A DNA stretch of 64,000 bases, taken from [Leptolyngbya] sp. JSC-1. Lineage in GTDB: Bacteria; Cyanobacteriota; Cyanobacteriia; Elainellales; Elainellaceae. The position numbers and the translations under genes were made by a program. Location of the stretch: positions 510,415 through 574,414 of the forward strand of contig KL662191.1 of NCBI GenBank assembly GCA_000733415.1. Direction: 5' to 3'. The notes under the pieces were generated by a model. It had not been told where the DNA came from. It worked only from the letters and a program-made list of their open reading frames with translations, and searched no databases. Positions 25,887 through 33,521 of this stretch are shown here, piece after piece (the first letter of the stretch is position 1; each line of letters begins with the position of its first letter).

Positions 25887-26879
25887 ATGACGTTCGACAA
25901 TTCTCAAGCTCAAGTTTCACCAGCCCAAATTTCACCGACCAGCACACCAACCAGCGAACCAGCGAGCTGCACGATTGCCGTGGTGGGAGATGTACACGAT
26001 CTCTGGGATAGTGGTGATGAAACAGCACTCCATCATTTAGGCGTTGATCTAGTCCTGCTGGTAGGAGACTTTGGTAACGAAGCGGTTGATGTGGTCCGGA
26101 CTGTGGCCCAACTCGCTTTACCAAAGGCAGTCATCTTGGGTAATCATGATGCTTGGTTTACAGCCACCGCTTGGGGACGAAAACTGCGCGGCCTCGACCC
26201 AACTGACCGAGTACAGCAACAGCTTGATTTGCTAGGAGATACCCATATTGGCTTTGGTAAACTTGACTTTCCCCAGTTTGGCCTTACGGTGGTAGGCAGT
26301 CGTCCATTTAGCTGGGGTGGTTCTACCTGGAAAAATCGCTCGTTTTATCAGCAGCGCTTCGGAGTGGATGGATTCGAGGCATCAACAGCCAAGATCGTGG
26401 CAGCAGCAGCAGGTGCGTTGCACCAAACGATTATTTTCATTGGCCACTGCGGTCCAAAGGGCTTAGGAGAGCAGGCCGAAGACCCCTGCGGTAAAGACTG
26501 GAACCCGATTGGCGGCGACTATGGTGACCCGGATTTTACCGCTGCAATTGAGCAGACCCGTGCCCTAGGCAAACAGATTCCCTTGGTGGCCTTTGGGCAT
26601 ATGCATCACAGCCTCCGCCACACCAAAACCCGCCAGCGCAAAATGCTCGATGTGGATAGCAATGGCACCGTCTATCTAAATGCGGCTAGCGTACCTCGGA
26701 TTCGCTCCACTCCCACTGGGCAGGTGCGCAATTTTTCGCTGGTCACCTTAACGGCTGGGGTCGTCACCAAAGCAGCACTCGTCTGGATTCACGACGATTT
26801 GACGATCCAGAGCGAGCAGATTTTGTATCAACTAGCTGGCCCAGTGCTGGCATCAGAGGAAACCAAGCTGTTAAGATAA
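25887..26879 (+). CDS. TIGR04168-type metallophosphoesterase
   Basis: 330 residues. Calcineurin-like phosphoesterase motifs in order: VVGDVHDLWD, LLVGDFGNE, ILGNHDAWF, IFIGHCGPKG and AFGHMHHSLR, giving a two-metal site. The insert KTIGFGKLDFPQFGLTVVGSRPFS-like region and the cyanobacterial/plastid restriction point to the TIGR04168 group. Substrate is unknown. The N-terminal ~30 residues (Thr/Pro/Ser-rich) are not conserved, so the true start could be an internal codon, though no better ATG is present. It is followed by tRNA-Ser. Confidence 0.87.
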   Translation: MTFDNSQAQVSPAQISPTSTPTSEPASCTIAVVGDVHDLWDSGDETALHHLGVDLVLLVGDFGNEAVDVVRTVAQLALPKAVILGNHDAWFTATAWGRKLRGLDPTDRVQQQLDLLGDTHIGFGKLDFPQFGLTVVGSRPFSWGGSTWKNRSFYQQRFGVDGFEASTAKIVAAAAGALHQTIIFIGHCGPKGLGEQAEDPCGKDWNPIGGDYGDPDFTAAIEQTRALGKQIPLVAFGHMHHSLRHTKTRQRKMLDVDSNGTVYLNAASVPRIRSTPTGQVRNFSLVTLTAGVVTKAALVWIHDDLTIQSEQILYQLAGPVLASEETKLLR

Positions 26880-26939
26880 GCATCTAGGTTCTGAAGCCGA
26901 TAAGCCGGTTCGCTTACTGGTGGCTTTAGCTTAGCACCT

Positions 26940-27024
26940 GGAGAGGTGGCAGAGTGGTCGAATGCGCTCGACTTGAAATCGAGTGTACCGCAAGGTACCG
27001 AGGGTTCGAATCCCTCCCTCTCCG
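26940..27024 (+). tRNA. trnS-UGA: tRNA-Ser(UGA)
   Basis: 85-nt class II tRNA with acceptor GGAGAGG/CCTCTCC, discriminator G, anticodon loop CTTGAAA with anticodon TGA, an extended variable arm (TACCGCAAGGTA) and T-arm GGGTTCGAATCCC. CCA is not encoded. All stems pair. Confidence 0.97.
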
Positions 27025-27155
27025 TTGGATTGGAGTTTTGCAACAGCAAAGCAAAGCACTTTGCTCAGGATTTTGGCTGTCGTTGGGCTAGCGGTTTGAG
27101 GACAAGCTGATGCCTGACGAAGTCCGAGAAGATCGCCATATTGCTATCCATCGAG

Positions 27156-27527
27156 ATGCAGTTGGCAGTGCTATCGTTTCTGGCAACGGTAACAACAGAG
27201 CATATTGAAATCACGCCGGGTATCTGTGGCGGTAAACCTCGGATTGCCGGACATCGCATCAAAGTGCAAAATGTGGTGATTTGGCATGAGCGCATGGGAC
27301 TTTCACCTGATGAGATCCTGCTGCACTATCCAACCATTACCCTGTCAGATGTCTATGCCGCTCTAGCCTACTATCACGATCATCGAGATGAAATTCAAAG
27401 GCAAATCCAGGAAGGAGAAGAATTTGCGAGCAGCAATTTTGTAGCAAAGTCCTACCGACCCAAACGATCCTGCAACCGGCGACTAAAGGAGTTCATTTCG
27501 GCTTGTTTAGCGGCAGAATCGGATTGA
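27156..27527 (+). CDS. DUF433 protein, probably C-terminally altered
   Basis: About 123 residues. The core (HIEITPGICGGKPRIAGHRIKVQNVVIWHERMG followed by SPDEILLHYPTITLSDVYAAL) is a DUF433 winged-helix domain, often the antitoxin-like half of a pair with a DUF5615 PIN-like toxin. No such partner gene is visible here. The last ~30 residues run 76 nt into the convergent DivIVA-like gene and do not look conserved, so the original 3' end and partner may have been lost. Start uncertain: ATG 27156 used; TTG 27141 is alternative and the conserved part begins ~14 residues later. Confidence 0.65.
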   Translation: MQLAVLSFLATVTTEHIEITPGICGGKPRIAGHRIKVQNVVIWHERMGLSPDEILLHYPTITLSDVYAALAYYHDHRDEIQRQIQEGEEFASSNFVAKSYRPKRSCNRRLKEFISACLAAESD

Positions 27528-28174
27528 ATTTGCTGACGACCGTTGCGAATTACGCGCATCATCTCGGTAAATTGGGCTTCTAGATCACTGAGCACCCGAT
27601 CGGCATAGTCATCAGCTCCGCGCTGAATATCTTCGCACTCGGCAATCATCGACCGCTGCATGTCTTCTAGCTCTTGCTGGGCGCGGCGGCGCATTTGGTC
27701 GATATCGGCCATCACCTGCTGCTGCATCAGCTCACAATCTTGCTGCACCTGCTGCCGGATCTGCTGGGCTTCCCGTTCCGCCATCCGCACAATATCCATC
27801 TCGTCTAGGATCTGGGCGGCCCGTTGCTCTGCCGTGGCAATGATCTGCTGAGCGATCTGTTCGGCTTCCAGGATCACTTCTTCTTTGTGCAGCAGAATTT
27901 CTGTCGCTTCTTGAAACGCCGTTGGCAAATTCAACCGCACCAGATCGAGCTGGTCCAGCAATTGCTCCTCATCCACCACCGTGCGTCGGCTGAGCGGAAT
28001 CCGCGGACTGTCTAAAATCATTTCCTCGAGCTTGTTCAACTCCCGCTGAATGTCCACGCCCCCTATGCGGGTGGTGTCTCTTTGGGGTGATCGGTTCGAG
28101 GCACCTCCATTGGGGAGGGCAGCTCTGCGGCGGTCGGGGCTGATGCGATCAGGGTCTTGGCGTAGCATTGGCAA
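27452..28174 (-). CDS. DivIVA-like coiled-coil protein
   Basis: 240 residues. After a variable basic N-terminus comes a cyanobacterial block (RELNKLEEMILDSPRIPLS, RRTVVDEEQLLDQLDLVRLNLP) and then ~120 residues of Ala/Glu/Gln-rich coiled coil. It resembles the DivIVA-like protein of cyanobacteria, of which Cdv3 of Synechococcus is the studied example in midcell division; identity with Cdv3 is a tentative recollection. The first 112 nt overlap the 3' end of coaD if ATG 28174 is used. GTG 28057 (GGVDIQREL), with AGGGGG upstream, would avoid the overlap. Probably co-transcribed with coaD. Confidence 0.7.
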   Translation of the reverse strand: MPMLRQDPDRISPDRRRAALPNGGASNRSPQRDTTRIGGVDIQRELNKLEEMILDSPRIPLSRRTVVDEEQLLDQLDLVRLNLPTAFQEATEILLHKEEVILEAEQIAQQIIATAEQRAAQILDEMDIVRMAEREAQQIRQQVQQDCELMQQQVMADIDQMRRRAQQELEDMQRSMIAECEDIQRGADDYADRVLSDLEAQFTEMMRVIRNGRQQIQSDSAAKQAEMNSFSRRLQDRLGR

Positions 28175-28629
28175 ATATCTATAGCAACAGCTTGAGGAAC
28201 GAGATGATCAACAGGACCACCAAACCTGGCAATTTCTTTCACCACGCTACTGCTCAAAAAACTATGCTCAGTCGAAGTGGCTAAAAAAATAGTTTCGATA
28301 TCTTCTGCGAGAGTCTTATTAGTGTGGGCCATTTGTAGCTCCATTTCAAAATCTGAAACTACTCTTAACCCCCGCAGTAGCACGTTGGCTTGCCGCATAC
28401 GGGCATAGGTGACCGTGAGACCATCGAAGCTGTCTACTTCCAGGTTTGATAAATGCTGCGTCGAGCGACGAATCTGCTCTATACGTTGCTGGACCGGAAA
28501 CAGAGGCTTTTTATTGGGGTTTTGAAACACTACTACGATCACCTGCTCAAACAGGCGACAGCCACGCTCGATCACATCGAGGTGACCGAGGGTAATAGGA
28601 TCAAAACTACCAGGATAAATAGCAATCAC
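28063..28629 (-). CDS. coaD: Phosphopantetheine adenylyltransferase
   Basis: 188 residues. CoaD transfers AMP from ATP to 4'-phosphopantetheine in coenzyme A synthesis. The nucleotidyltransferase T/HxGH site is seen as YPGSFDPITLGHLDVI, the ISSTK-type motif as HSFLSSSVVKEIARFGG, and a conserved RGLR segment (LLRGLRVVSDFE). The family is usually about 160 residues; here ~28 extra C-terminal residues (Ala/Pro/Glu-rich) lie over the 5' end of the DivIVA-like gene in another frame. Start ATG 28629 directly gives the conserved MIAIYPGSFDP. Confidence 0.96.
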   Translation of the reverse strand: MIAIYPGSFDPITLGHLDVIERGCRLFEQVIVVVFQNPNKKPLFPVQQRIEQIRRSTQHLSNLEVDSFDGLTVTYARMRQANVLLRGLRVVSDFEMELQMAHTNKTLAEDIETIFLATSTEHSFLSSSVVKEIARFGGPVDHLVPQAVAIDICQCYAKTLIASAPTAAELPSPMEVPRTDHPKETPPA

Positions 28630-28845
28630 AGCCGCTTCCGGTGGTTGATTTAGCTTGAAAGAGATAAAAATATAAAGGCAAACGCCCTTCGCTGAGGCGA
28701 TTATATCGGACAGTTCAGGGTGAATTACAGGGCCGGGTGAATGACAGGGAATGTCTAGCGATTATACCTGAGTCTTCGGTTGGCTGCTAAGCATTGACTT
28801 GCTCCCTGATTTGCCCCCAGACTGTAGTTCCTAAACTTGCTCCCC

Positions 28846-29706
28846 CTAGAGCAACTGACGGCGCAAAAAGTTAAGCAGCACGGCGTTGACCTTTTCATGC
28901 CAGTCTTCTTGAGGGTAATGGCCGACTTCTTCGAGTTGTGCCAGTTCTGCCTGGGGCACAATTTTGCTGAAGGCTTCAGCGATGCTAAACGGCAACCAGG
29001 GGTCGCGCATGCCCCACGCCACCAAGGTTGGCTGCTGCCAGTTGGCAAATCCCGCTTCAATTTCCGCTGTGGCCTGAGCGAGTTTGAGCTTTTGCACCAC
29101 CGTAAACAGTGACCGTCCCGCTGCCGAACTCTTGAGAAATGGACGGCGATACACATCCAGGTCGGCATCTTCGACGCGATAGCCACCGCCCCCTTCCAGG
29201 GTTCGATCCACCAAGAGCGGGTCCTGCGTCAGCATTTCTCCTACCAACGGCAAGCCAAGCTGCTTTATCTTCCAGGGCAGTTTGGCCGCGGTGGTAATCG
29301 GCGCATTCAAGATAGCCAACCGCTCAATCGAGTCAGGATGGCGGAGAGCGTACTGTAACCCTACTGACCCCAGAAATCCTTGCACCACCAGAAACAGGCG
29401 CGGAATCTCTAAAGCCTGCAGAAAATCGGCCAAGGCTTGCACATAGGCATCCGGGGTGTAAGCAAAGCTACGTTTATCTGGCTTCCCCGAAAACCCAAAG
29501 CCAATCCAGTCCGGGGCAATCGAGCGAAACCCTTGTTCGGCCAGAGCGGGCATCACATTGCGCCAGCCATAGCTTTGGGACGGTAGCCCATGCAGCAGCA
29601 GCACTGGTGGTTTTGCCGAAGGATTTAACGGTTCCGCTTCCCGATAGAACCACTCCAGTTCATTGATTGTGATCGAATTTTCTTTTATTGCCACAGTTTT
29701 ATCCAA
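28846..29706 (-). CDS. Alpha/beta hydrolase related to haloalkane dehalogenases, nucleophile replaced
   Basis: 286 residues. Oxyanion region VLLLHGLPSQSYGWRN, cap region, acid loop TLVAWGMRDPWLPF and catalytic His in EEVGHYPQED are present and match the haloalkane dehalogenase/epoxide hydrolase branch. The nucleophile elbow, normally VVQDWGG or GHSxGG, reads LVVQGFLGSVGLQYA, placing Gly110 where Asp or Ser should be. So the classical nucleophilic mechanism looks impossible. The rest of the fold is intact and codon use is normal, which argues for a conserved non-classical family rather than decay. Function unknown. Confidence 0.8.
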   Translation of the reverse strand: MDKTVAIKENSITINELEWFYREAEPLNPSAKPPVLLLHGLPSQSYGWRNVMPALAEQGFRSIAPDWIGFGFSGKPDKRSFAYTPDAYVQALADFLQALEIPRLFLVVQGFLGSVGLQYALRHPDSIERLAILNAPITTAAKLPWKIKQLGLPLVGEMLTQDPLLVDRTLEGGGGYRVEDADLDVYRRPFLKSSAAGRSLFTVVQKLKLAQATAEIEAGFANWQQPTLVAWGMRDPWLPFSIAEAFSKIVPQAELAQLEEVGHYPQEDWHEKVNAVLLNFLRRQLL

Positions 29707-29785
29707 CTTATCAATCAGCAGTGTGATAGTTTGCGCATTTGGGATGAGCTTACTGCTGTTGGGGATCGTTGGACAAGAGAGAAGA

Positions 29786-30445
29786 TTAGGATTCCAGCAC
29801 AGTTCCTTTGAGGCAGGCGGCAGTGAGATTGGTGCCTTGCAGATTCACACCGGTCAGCTCGGCACAGAGCAGATTGGCTCCGGCCAGGTTGGCTCCGGCC
29901 AGGTTGGCGTCGCGCAGGTCCGATTCCTCTAGGTTAGCTTCGGTCAAGATGGCTCCTTGCAGATCGGCCTGAGCCAAGTTGGCCCCGCGCAGATTGGTGC
30001 CATTCAGGTTAGCGCCCCGCAAATCGGCGCCCCGCAGGTCACAGCCTTGCAGACTAACGCCCATCAGATTGGCCCCGCTCAGGAAAGCACCCGCTAAGGA
30101 GGTTTGCACCAGACGCGCCTGCATCAGATTGGCCCCGCGCAGGTTGGCACCCCGCAAATCGGCTTCGGTCAGGTCGGCCTGCATCAGGTTTGCGCCCAGA
30201 AGGTTGGCCCGTAGGTCGGCTCCTACCAATTGACAGCCCAAGAGGCTGGCTCCATCCAGGTTGGCTCCGGTTAACTTGGCTCCGGTTAACTTGGCTCCAG
30301 TCAACTTGGCTCCGGCCAGATTAGCCCGATTCAGGTCGAGTCCAGCTAGGTCTTCGTCTTCAAGATTGATGCCAGCAAGCTGCTTGGTTTGACCAGCCCG
30401 CACAGATTCGATGCTGATAGTCATGGGCACGTTGTCATTTGTCAT
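29786..30445 (-). CDS. Pentapeptide-repeat protein
   Basis: About 219 residues. From roughly residue 25 to the end nearly every fifth residue is Leu in A(D/N)LxG-type units (GADLRGANLNGTNLRGANL), predicting a right-handed quadrilateral beta helix of ~35 repeats. No signal peptide or membrane segment. Such proteins are abundant in cyanobacteria with mostly unknown roles. ATG 30445 is used; TTG 30475 and ATG 30424 are alternatives with no decisive Shine-Dalgarno site. It starts 36 nt after the DICT-protein stop, so the two are likely one operon. Confidence 0.88.
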   Translation of the reverse strand: MTNDNVPMTISIESVRAGQTKQLAGINLEDEDLAGLDLNRANLAGAKLTGAKLTGAKLTGANLDGASLLGCQLVGADLRANLLGANLMQADLTEADLRGANLRGANLMQARLVQTSLAGAFLSGANLMGVSLQGCDLRGADLRGANLNGTNLRGANLAQADLQGAILTEANLEESDLRDANLAGANLAGANLLCAELTGVNLQGTNLTAACLKGTVLES

Positions 30446-30481
30446 GGGGGTATTTGTGATTTGCCTGATTGGCAAAGCTGC

Positions 30482-31948
30482 TCAGCCTTTGAGATTAAGC
30501 TGTTCGGAAGTGTAGATCAGCGGCAGGGACTCTTGGGCGTGGGAGTCCATTAACCACAGGCCAGAGGCAAGTTTGGGAAAGGATTCGGGCAGGTTGAAGC
30601 CTTGCTGAAAGGCGCTGACTAAGAGACTCAAAGCTTCAATCAGTTTGGGATCCCAGCGTTCGCCTTGCTGAGTGCGGCAATCTTCCAGGGCTTGGGTGAG
30701 CATGTCTTCCAACGGCTGGGCAGAATTGGCGCGGCGTAGAGCTGCCAACCGCTGCTGAAAGGAAATCAATAAAGCCAGAATCCGTGATTCGAGCGGAATT
30801 TCGTCTCCAGCGAGGCCAGCAGGTTGACCCGACCCGTTCCACGATTCGGTCTGGTGAGTCAAGATAGTGGCAATGGCTCGTAGACGCTGCATACGGCGCA
30901 GAACTTGAATACCAGGAACCAGAGGACAGGCCAGGGGCTTATTAGGAGACTCCGCGTGTTCCTGAACCGAGGTACCAGAGCTGAGCAGACTACTGCTACT
31001 CAGAAAAGCAATTCGATGCAGCATTCCAGCCAGCCGCAGCCGATGCACTTGCCAGGCGGGTAGATCGAGCAGTTGTCCCATTGCTTCAGCTAAGTTCGCG
31101 ACTTCGGCCGCCGCCATTGGGTTGCTCAAGTCAGCCTGATCCATCAATTGGGCTACCCGCAAAAAGGCCTGCAGTTCGTTGGAAATCAGGTTGCTGTCGA
31201 GTGGATTGGTGGCTACCGGATAAACAGGAGTCATTCCCTGATGCCGGGTTTGCAGATAGTCCACCACCCGCGACACTACTTCCCCCAAATGTTCCGTGGT
31301 CGGCAAGCCGCAGAGGGCTTCTTCGCGCTCAATTTGGGCGGCGATTTCCTGCACCTGGGTTGTGAGTTGCTGCTGCAGTTCAGGATTGTACTGTCCTACA
31401 TGGTCCGCAGCTAGTTTGGCAGTTTCCAGCACCAGACCTGGCTCAAACGTCCAAAATCCATAAAACTTGCGCTCTAGGTCGGCCTTGGGTTGGCCCACTG
31501 CCCCGTAGTCGGCTGCGGATAGCTCCTGGCACAGCACCATTGCCGTGTAGTTGGGCGACAGAATAATCAAGTGCCATTCCTGCGCTACCGGATCCGTAGC
31601 GGCAAGGCTGACCAAATCTACATTCGCTTTTTGGCTGGTGGGGTGCTCGGCAAACCCGGCTTCCGCAGCGGCCATAATTACTACCTGCCGGGCGCGATCG
31701 GCAATCTCTCCATATCGCTCGGCTTCTTCTAGATACCATTTGCCACGCTGAAAGGCTGTAATCATCAGCGGCTGATAGTCGGCCTGAAGAATCGCATCCT
31801 CTAGGGCGTGGCAGAGCGCCACCAAGGTGTTTTTGTAGTAGACCCCAAAACTAAGGGGCTGCCTACCCGATGGAGATGAATCTGCGGCAGAGGCGCTGGG
31901 CAGGCGATGAGCATCGCTGAGTTGTTGCAGAATCGAGCCTGGTAACAT
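30482..31948 (-). CDS. DICT sensory domain protein with degenerate HD-GYP-like C-terminus
   Basis: 488 residues. Residues ~30-180 match the DICT domain (SFGVYYKNTLVALCHALEDAI, YGFWTFEPGLV), a cyanobacterial sensory module often in GGDEF, EAL and histidine-kinase proteins. The C-terminal ~200 residues resemble HD-GYP (HRLRLAGMLHRIAFL, HQTESWNGSGQPAGLAGDEIPLESRILAL). The catalytic HD pair reads His-Arg and the HHExxDGSGYP motif is degraded, so phosphodiesterase activity is doubtful. It may be a sensory or scaffold protein. Start ATG 31948. The pentapeptide-repeat gene follows closely. Confidence 0.8.
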   Translation of the reverse strand: MLPGSILQQLSDAHRLPSASAADSSPSGRQPLSFGVYYKNTLVALCHALEDAILQADYQPLMITAFQRGKWYLEEAERYGEIADRARQVVIMAAAEAGFAEHPTSQKANVDLVSLAATDPVAQEWHLIILSPNYTAMVLCQELSAADYGAVGQPKADLERKFYGFWTFEPGLVLETAKLAADHVGQYNPELQQQLTTQVQEIAAQIEREEALCGLPTTEHLGEVVSRVVDYLQTRHQGMTPVYPVATNPLDSNLISNELQAFLRVAQLMDQADLSNPMAAAEVANLAEAMGQLLDLPAWQVHRLRLAGMLHRIAFLSSSSLLSSGTSVQEHAESPNKPLACPLVPGIQVLRRMQRLRAIATILTHQTESWNGSGQPAGLAGDEIPLESRILALLISFQQRLAALRRANSAQPLEDMLTQALEDCRTQQGERWDPKLIEALSLLVSAFQQGFNLPESFPKLASGLWLMDSHAQESLPLIYTSEQLNLKG

Positions 31949-32064
31949 TTAGACGTGTTGATACGTGCGGGACTGAACGGGCAGTGAAAGCAGAGTGGTC
32001 ATTACACCTTAGATAGGAGTTTAACAGAATTAACATTTGGTAACAGAGAGTGAACGATGAGCTA

Positions 32065-32274
32065 GAGCAGAAATAATTGCTGTAATTTCGCTGTCATTTC
32101 AGGCAGGAGGTGACGTCCGTCCTGGCGATCCGATCCAAATTGAACTGCCACTAGAGCCTCATCAAGCGCTACATCCGGTCTAACAAAGCGCTCGGCAATT
32201 TGTTCATCGATTCCTCAAACACTCCTCATCGCCCTCCAAGCTAAAGCCGCTTTAATTCTCTTTAGGTCTACCAG
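32065..32274 (-). pseudogene. Unrecognised coding-like fragment with an in-frame TGA
   Basis: On the minus strand a 70-codon frame reads like real protein (IKAALAWRAMRSV, stop, then GIDEQIAERFVRPDVALDE and EALVAVQFGSDRQDGRHLL) and ends at TAG 32062-32064. One TGA at 32215-32217 interrupts it; TGG would restore it. No good start codon is seen and I do not recognise the family. The rest of 31949-32367 shows no gene. Confidence 0.35.
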
Positions 32275-32367
32275 CTAGCTATTCAAATTCCAACTAGGGA
32301 AGGAAACCAGCAGGTTGCCCAGTCGCTAGCATAAAAACGCACCAAGGGGATCAGGAGGGATGACGCT

Positions 32368-33471
32368 ATGGAAGACGACGATCTATTAGGTATTGGTACA
32401 CAAACCGGCAGTGGCAGTACGAGTGTGGTTTCGGGCGGCTTTTCCAGCAACAGCAATAGCGCTTTTTCTAGCAGTTTTAGCTCCGGCCTGACCAACTCCA
32501 ACACCTCTGGCAACAATGGGCTGAATTCTAATTTCACCAATACCGGCAGCAACAGTTTTAACAACACCAGCTCAGTTTTTGGCTCCAATTCGTCTCAATT
32601 TAGCAGCGTGAGTGGTGGCCGCTTGGGTACGAACCTGGGCACTACCAGCAGCAGTAACTTTCCCCAGTTCAACTTTAGCAACCCCAGTACTTCGCTGTTC
32701 ACCAACAGTCAGTTCACCAACAGCCAGTTCACCAGTGGCCAATCGACTCTGTTCAGCGGCAGTAGCTCGTTCACCAACAGCAGGGTTGGATTCGACCGTA
32801 ACAGCAGTGGCGGCGGCAGTTTTGGTGGCTTCAACAGCGGCTTTAACGGTGGCTTCAACAATGATTTTGATACTGACCTCACCAATGCCAATACAGGCAA
32901 TGCTGGATTCGGTGGAAATGTTGGAACCGGGTCTGGCAGCAGCGGCAATCTGGCGATTAATCAGCGCAACGGCAACAATCGCAACAATCGGCTGCGGGGT
33001 GGACAGGGTAGCGATCTGATCCGAGGCTTGGGCGGCGATGATCGGATTACGGGCGGTGGCAGCAACGATATTTTGGTCGGTGGAGCGGGTGACGATCGCC
33101 TCAGCGGAGAAGCAGGGCGCGACCAGCTCTTGGGTGGGGCTGGCGACGACAGTTTGCTGGGCAATAGCGGCAACGATAGCCTAAATGGCGGCAACGGACG
33201 GGATCGGCTGGCCGGCGGCCTGGGCCGGAACGAACTGATCGGCGGCAACAATCCCGATATCTTTGTGCTTCAGATCGGTGGAACAGCAACAATTCAAGAT
33301 TTTCAGGAATCGCGCGATCAGATAGCCCTACCTGCAACTCTGGGCTTTGCCGATTTGACCATTGGTCAGCAGGGGCGCAATGCGGTCATTAGCGTGGCTG
33401 AGAATCCACTTGCTATTGTGCTCAATATCAGGGCCGCAAGCCTGACCGCTGCTGATTTCACAACGGCCTAG
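32368..33471 (+). CDS. Ser/Asn/Gly-rich protein with RTX calcium-binding repeats
   Basis: 367 residues. Residues ~10-205 are low complexity, rich in Ser, Asn, Gly, Phe and Thr (TNSQFTNSQFTSG type repeats), without signal peptide. Residues ~210-300 contain six to seven nonapeptides of the GGxGxDxLxG type (GGAGDDRLSGEAGRD, GGAGDDSLLGNSGND), a calcium-binding beta roll. The C-terminal ~70 residues (FVLQIGGTATIQDFQESRDQIALP) are the DFxxxxDxI-type cap common at the end of type I-secreted RTX proteins. Secretion by a type I system is therefore expected; no transporter is adjacent. GGAGG lies just upstream of ATG 32368. Likely surface or extracellular. Confidence 0.85.
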   Translation: MEDDDLLGIGTQTGSGSTSVVSGGFSSNSNSAFSSSFSSGLTNSNTSGNNGLNSNFTNTGSNSFNNTSSVFGSNSSQFSSVSGGRLGTNLGTTSSSNFPQFNFSNPSTSLFTNSQFTNSQFTSGQSTLFSGSSSFTNSRVGFDRNSSGGGSFGGFNSGFNGGFNNDFDTDLTNANTGNAGFGGNVGTGSGSSGNLAINQRNGNNRNNRLRGGQGSDLIRGLGGDDRITGGGSNDILVGGAGDDRLSGEAGRDQLLGGAGDDSLLGNSGNDSLNGGNGRDRLAGGLGRNELIGGNNPDIFVLQIGGTATIQDFQESRDQIALPATLGFADLTIGQQGRNAVISVAENPLAIVLNIRAASLTAADFTTA

Positions 33472-33521
33472 TGAGTTAGGGAGCAGCGCTCTACCCAGAG
33501 GCAAGTCTCAGTCGCAACCTA

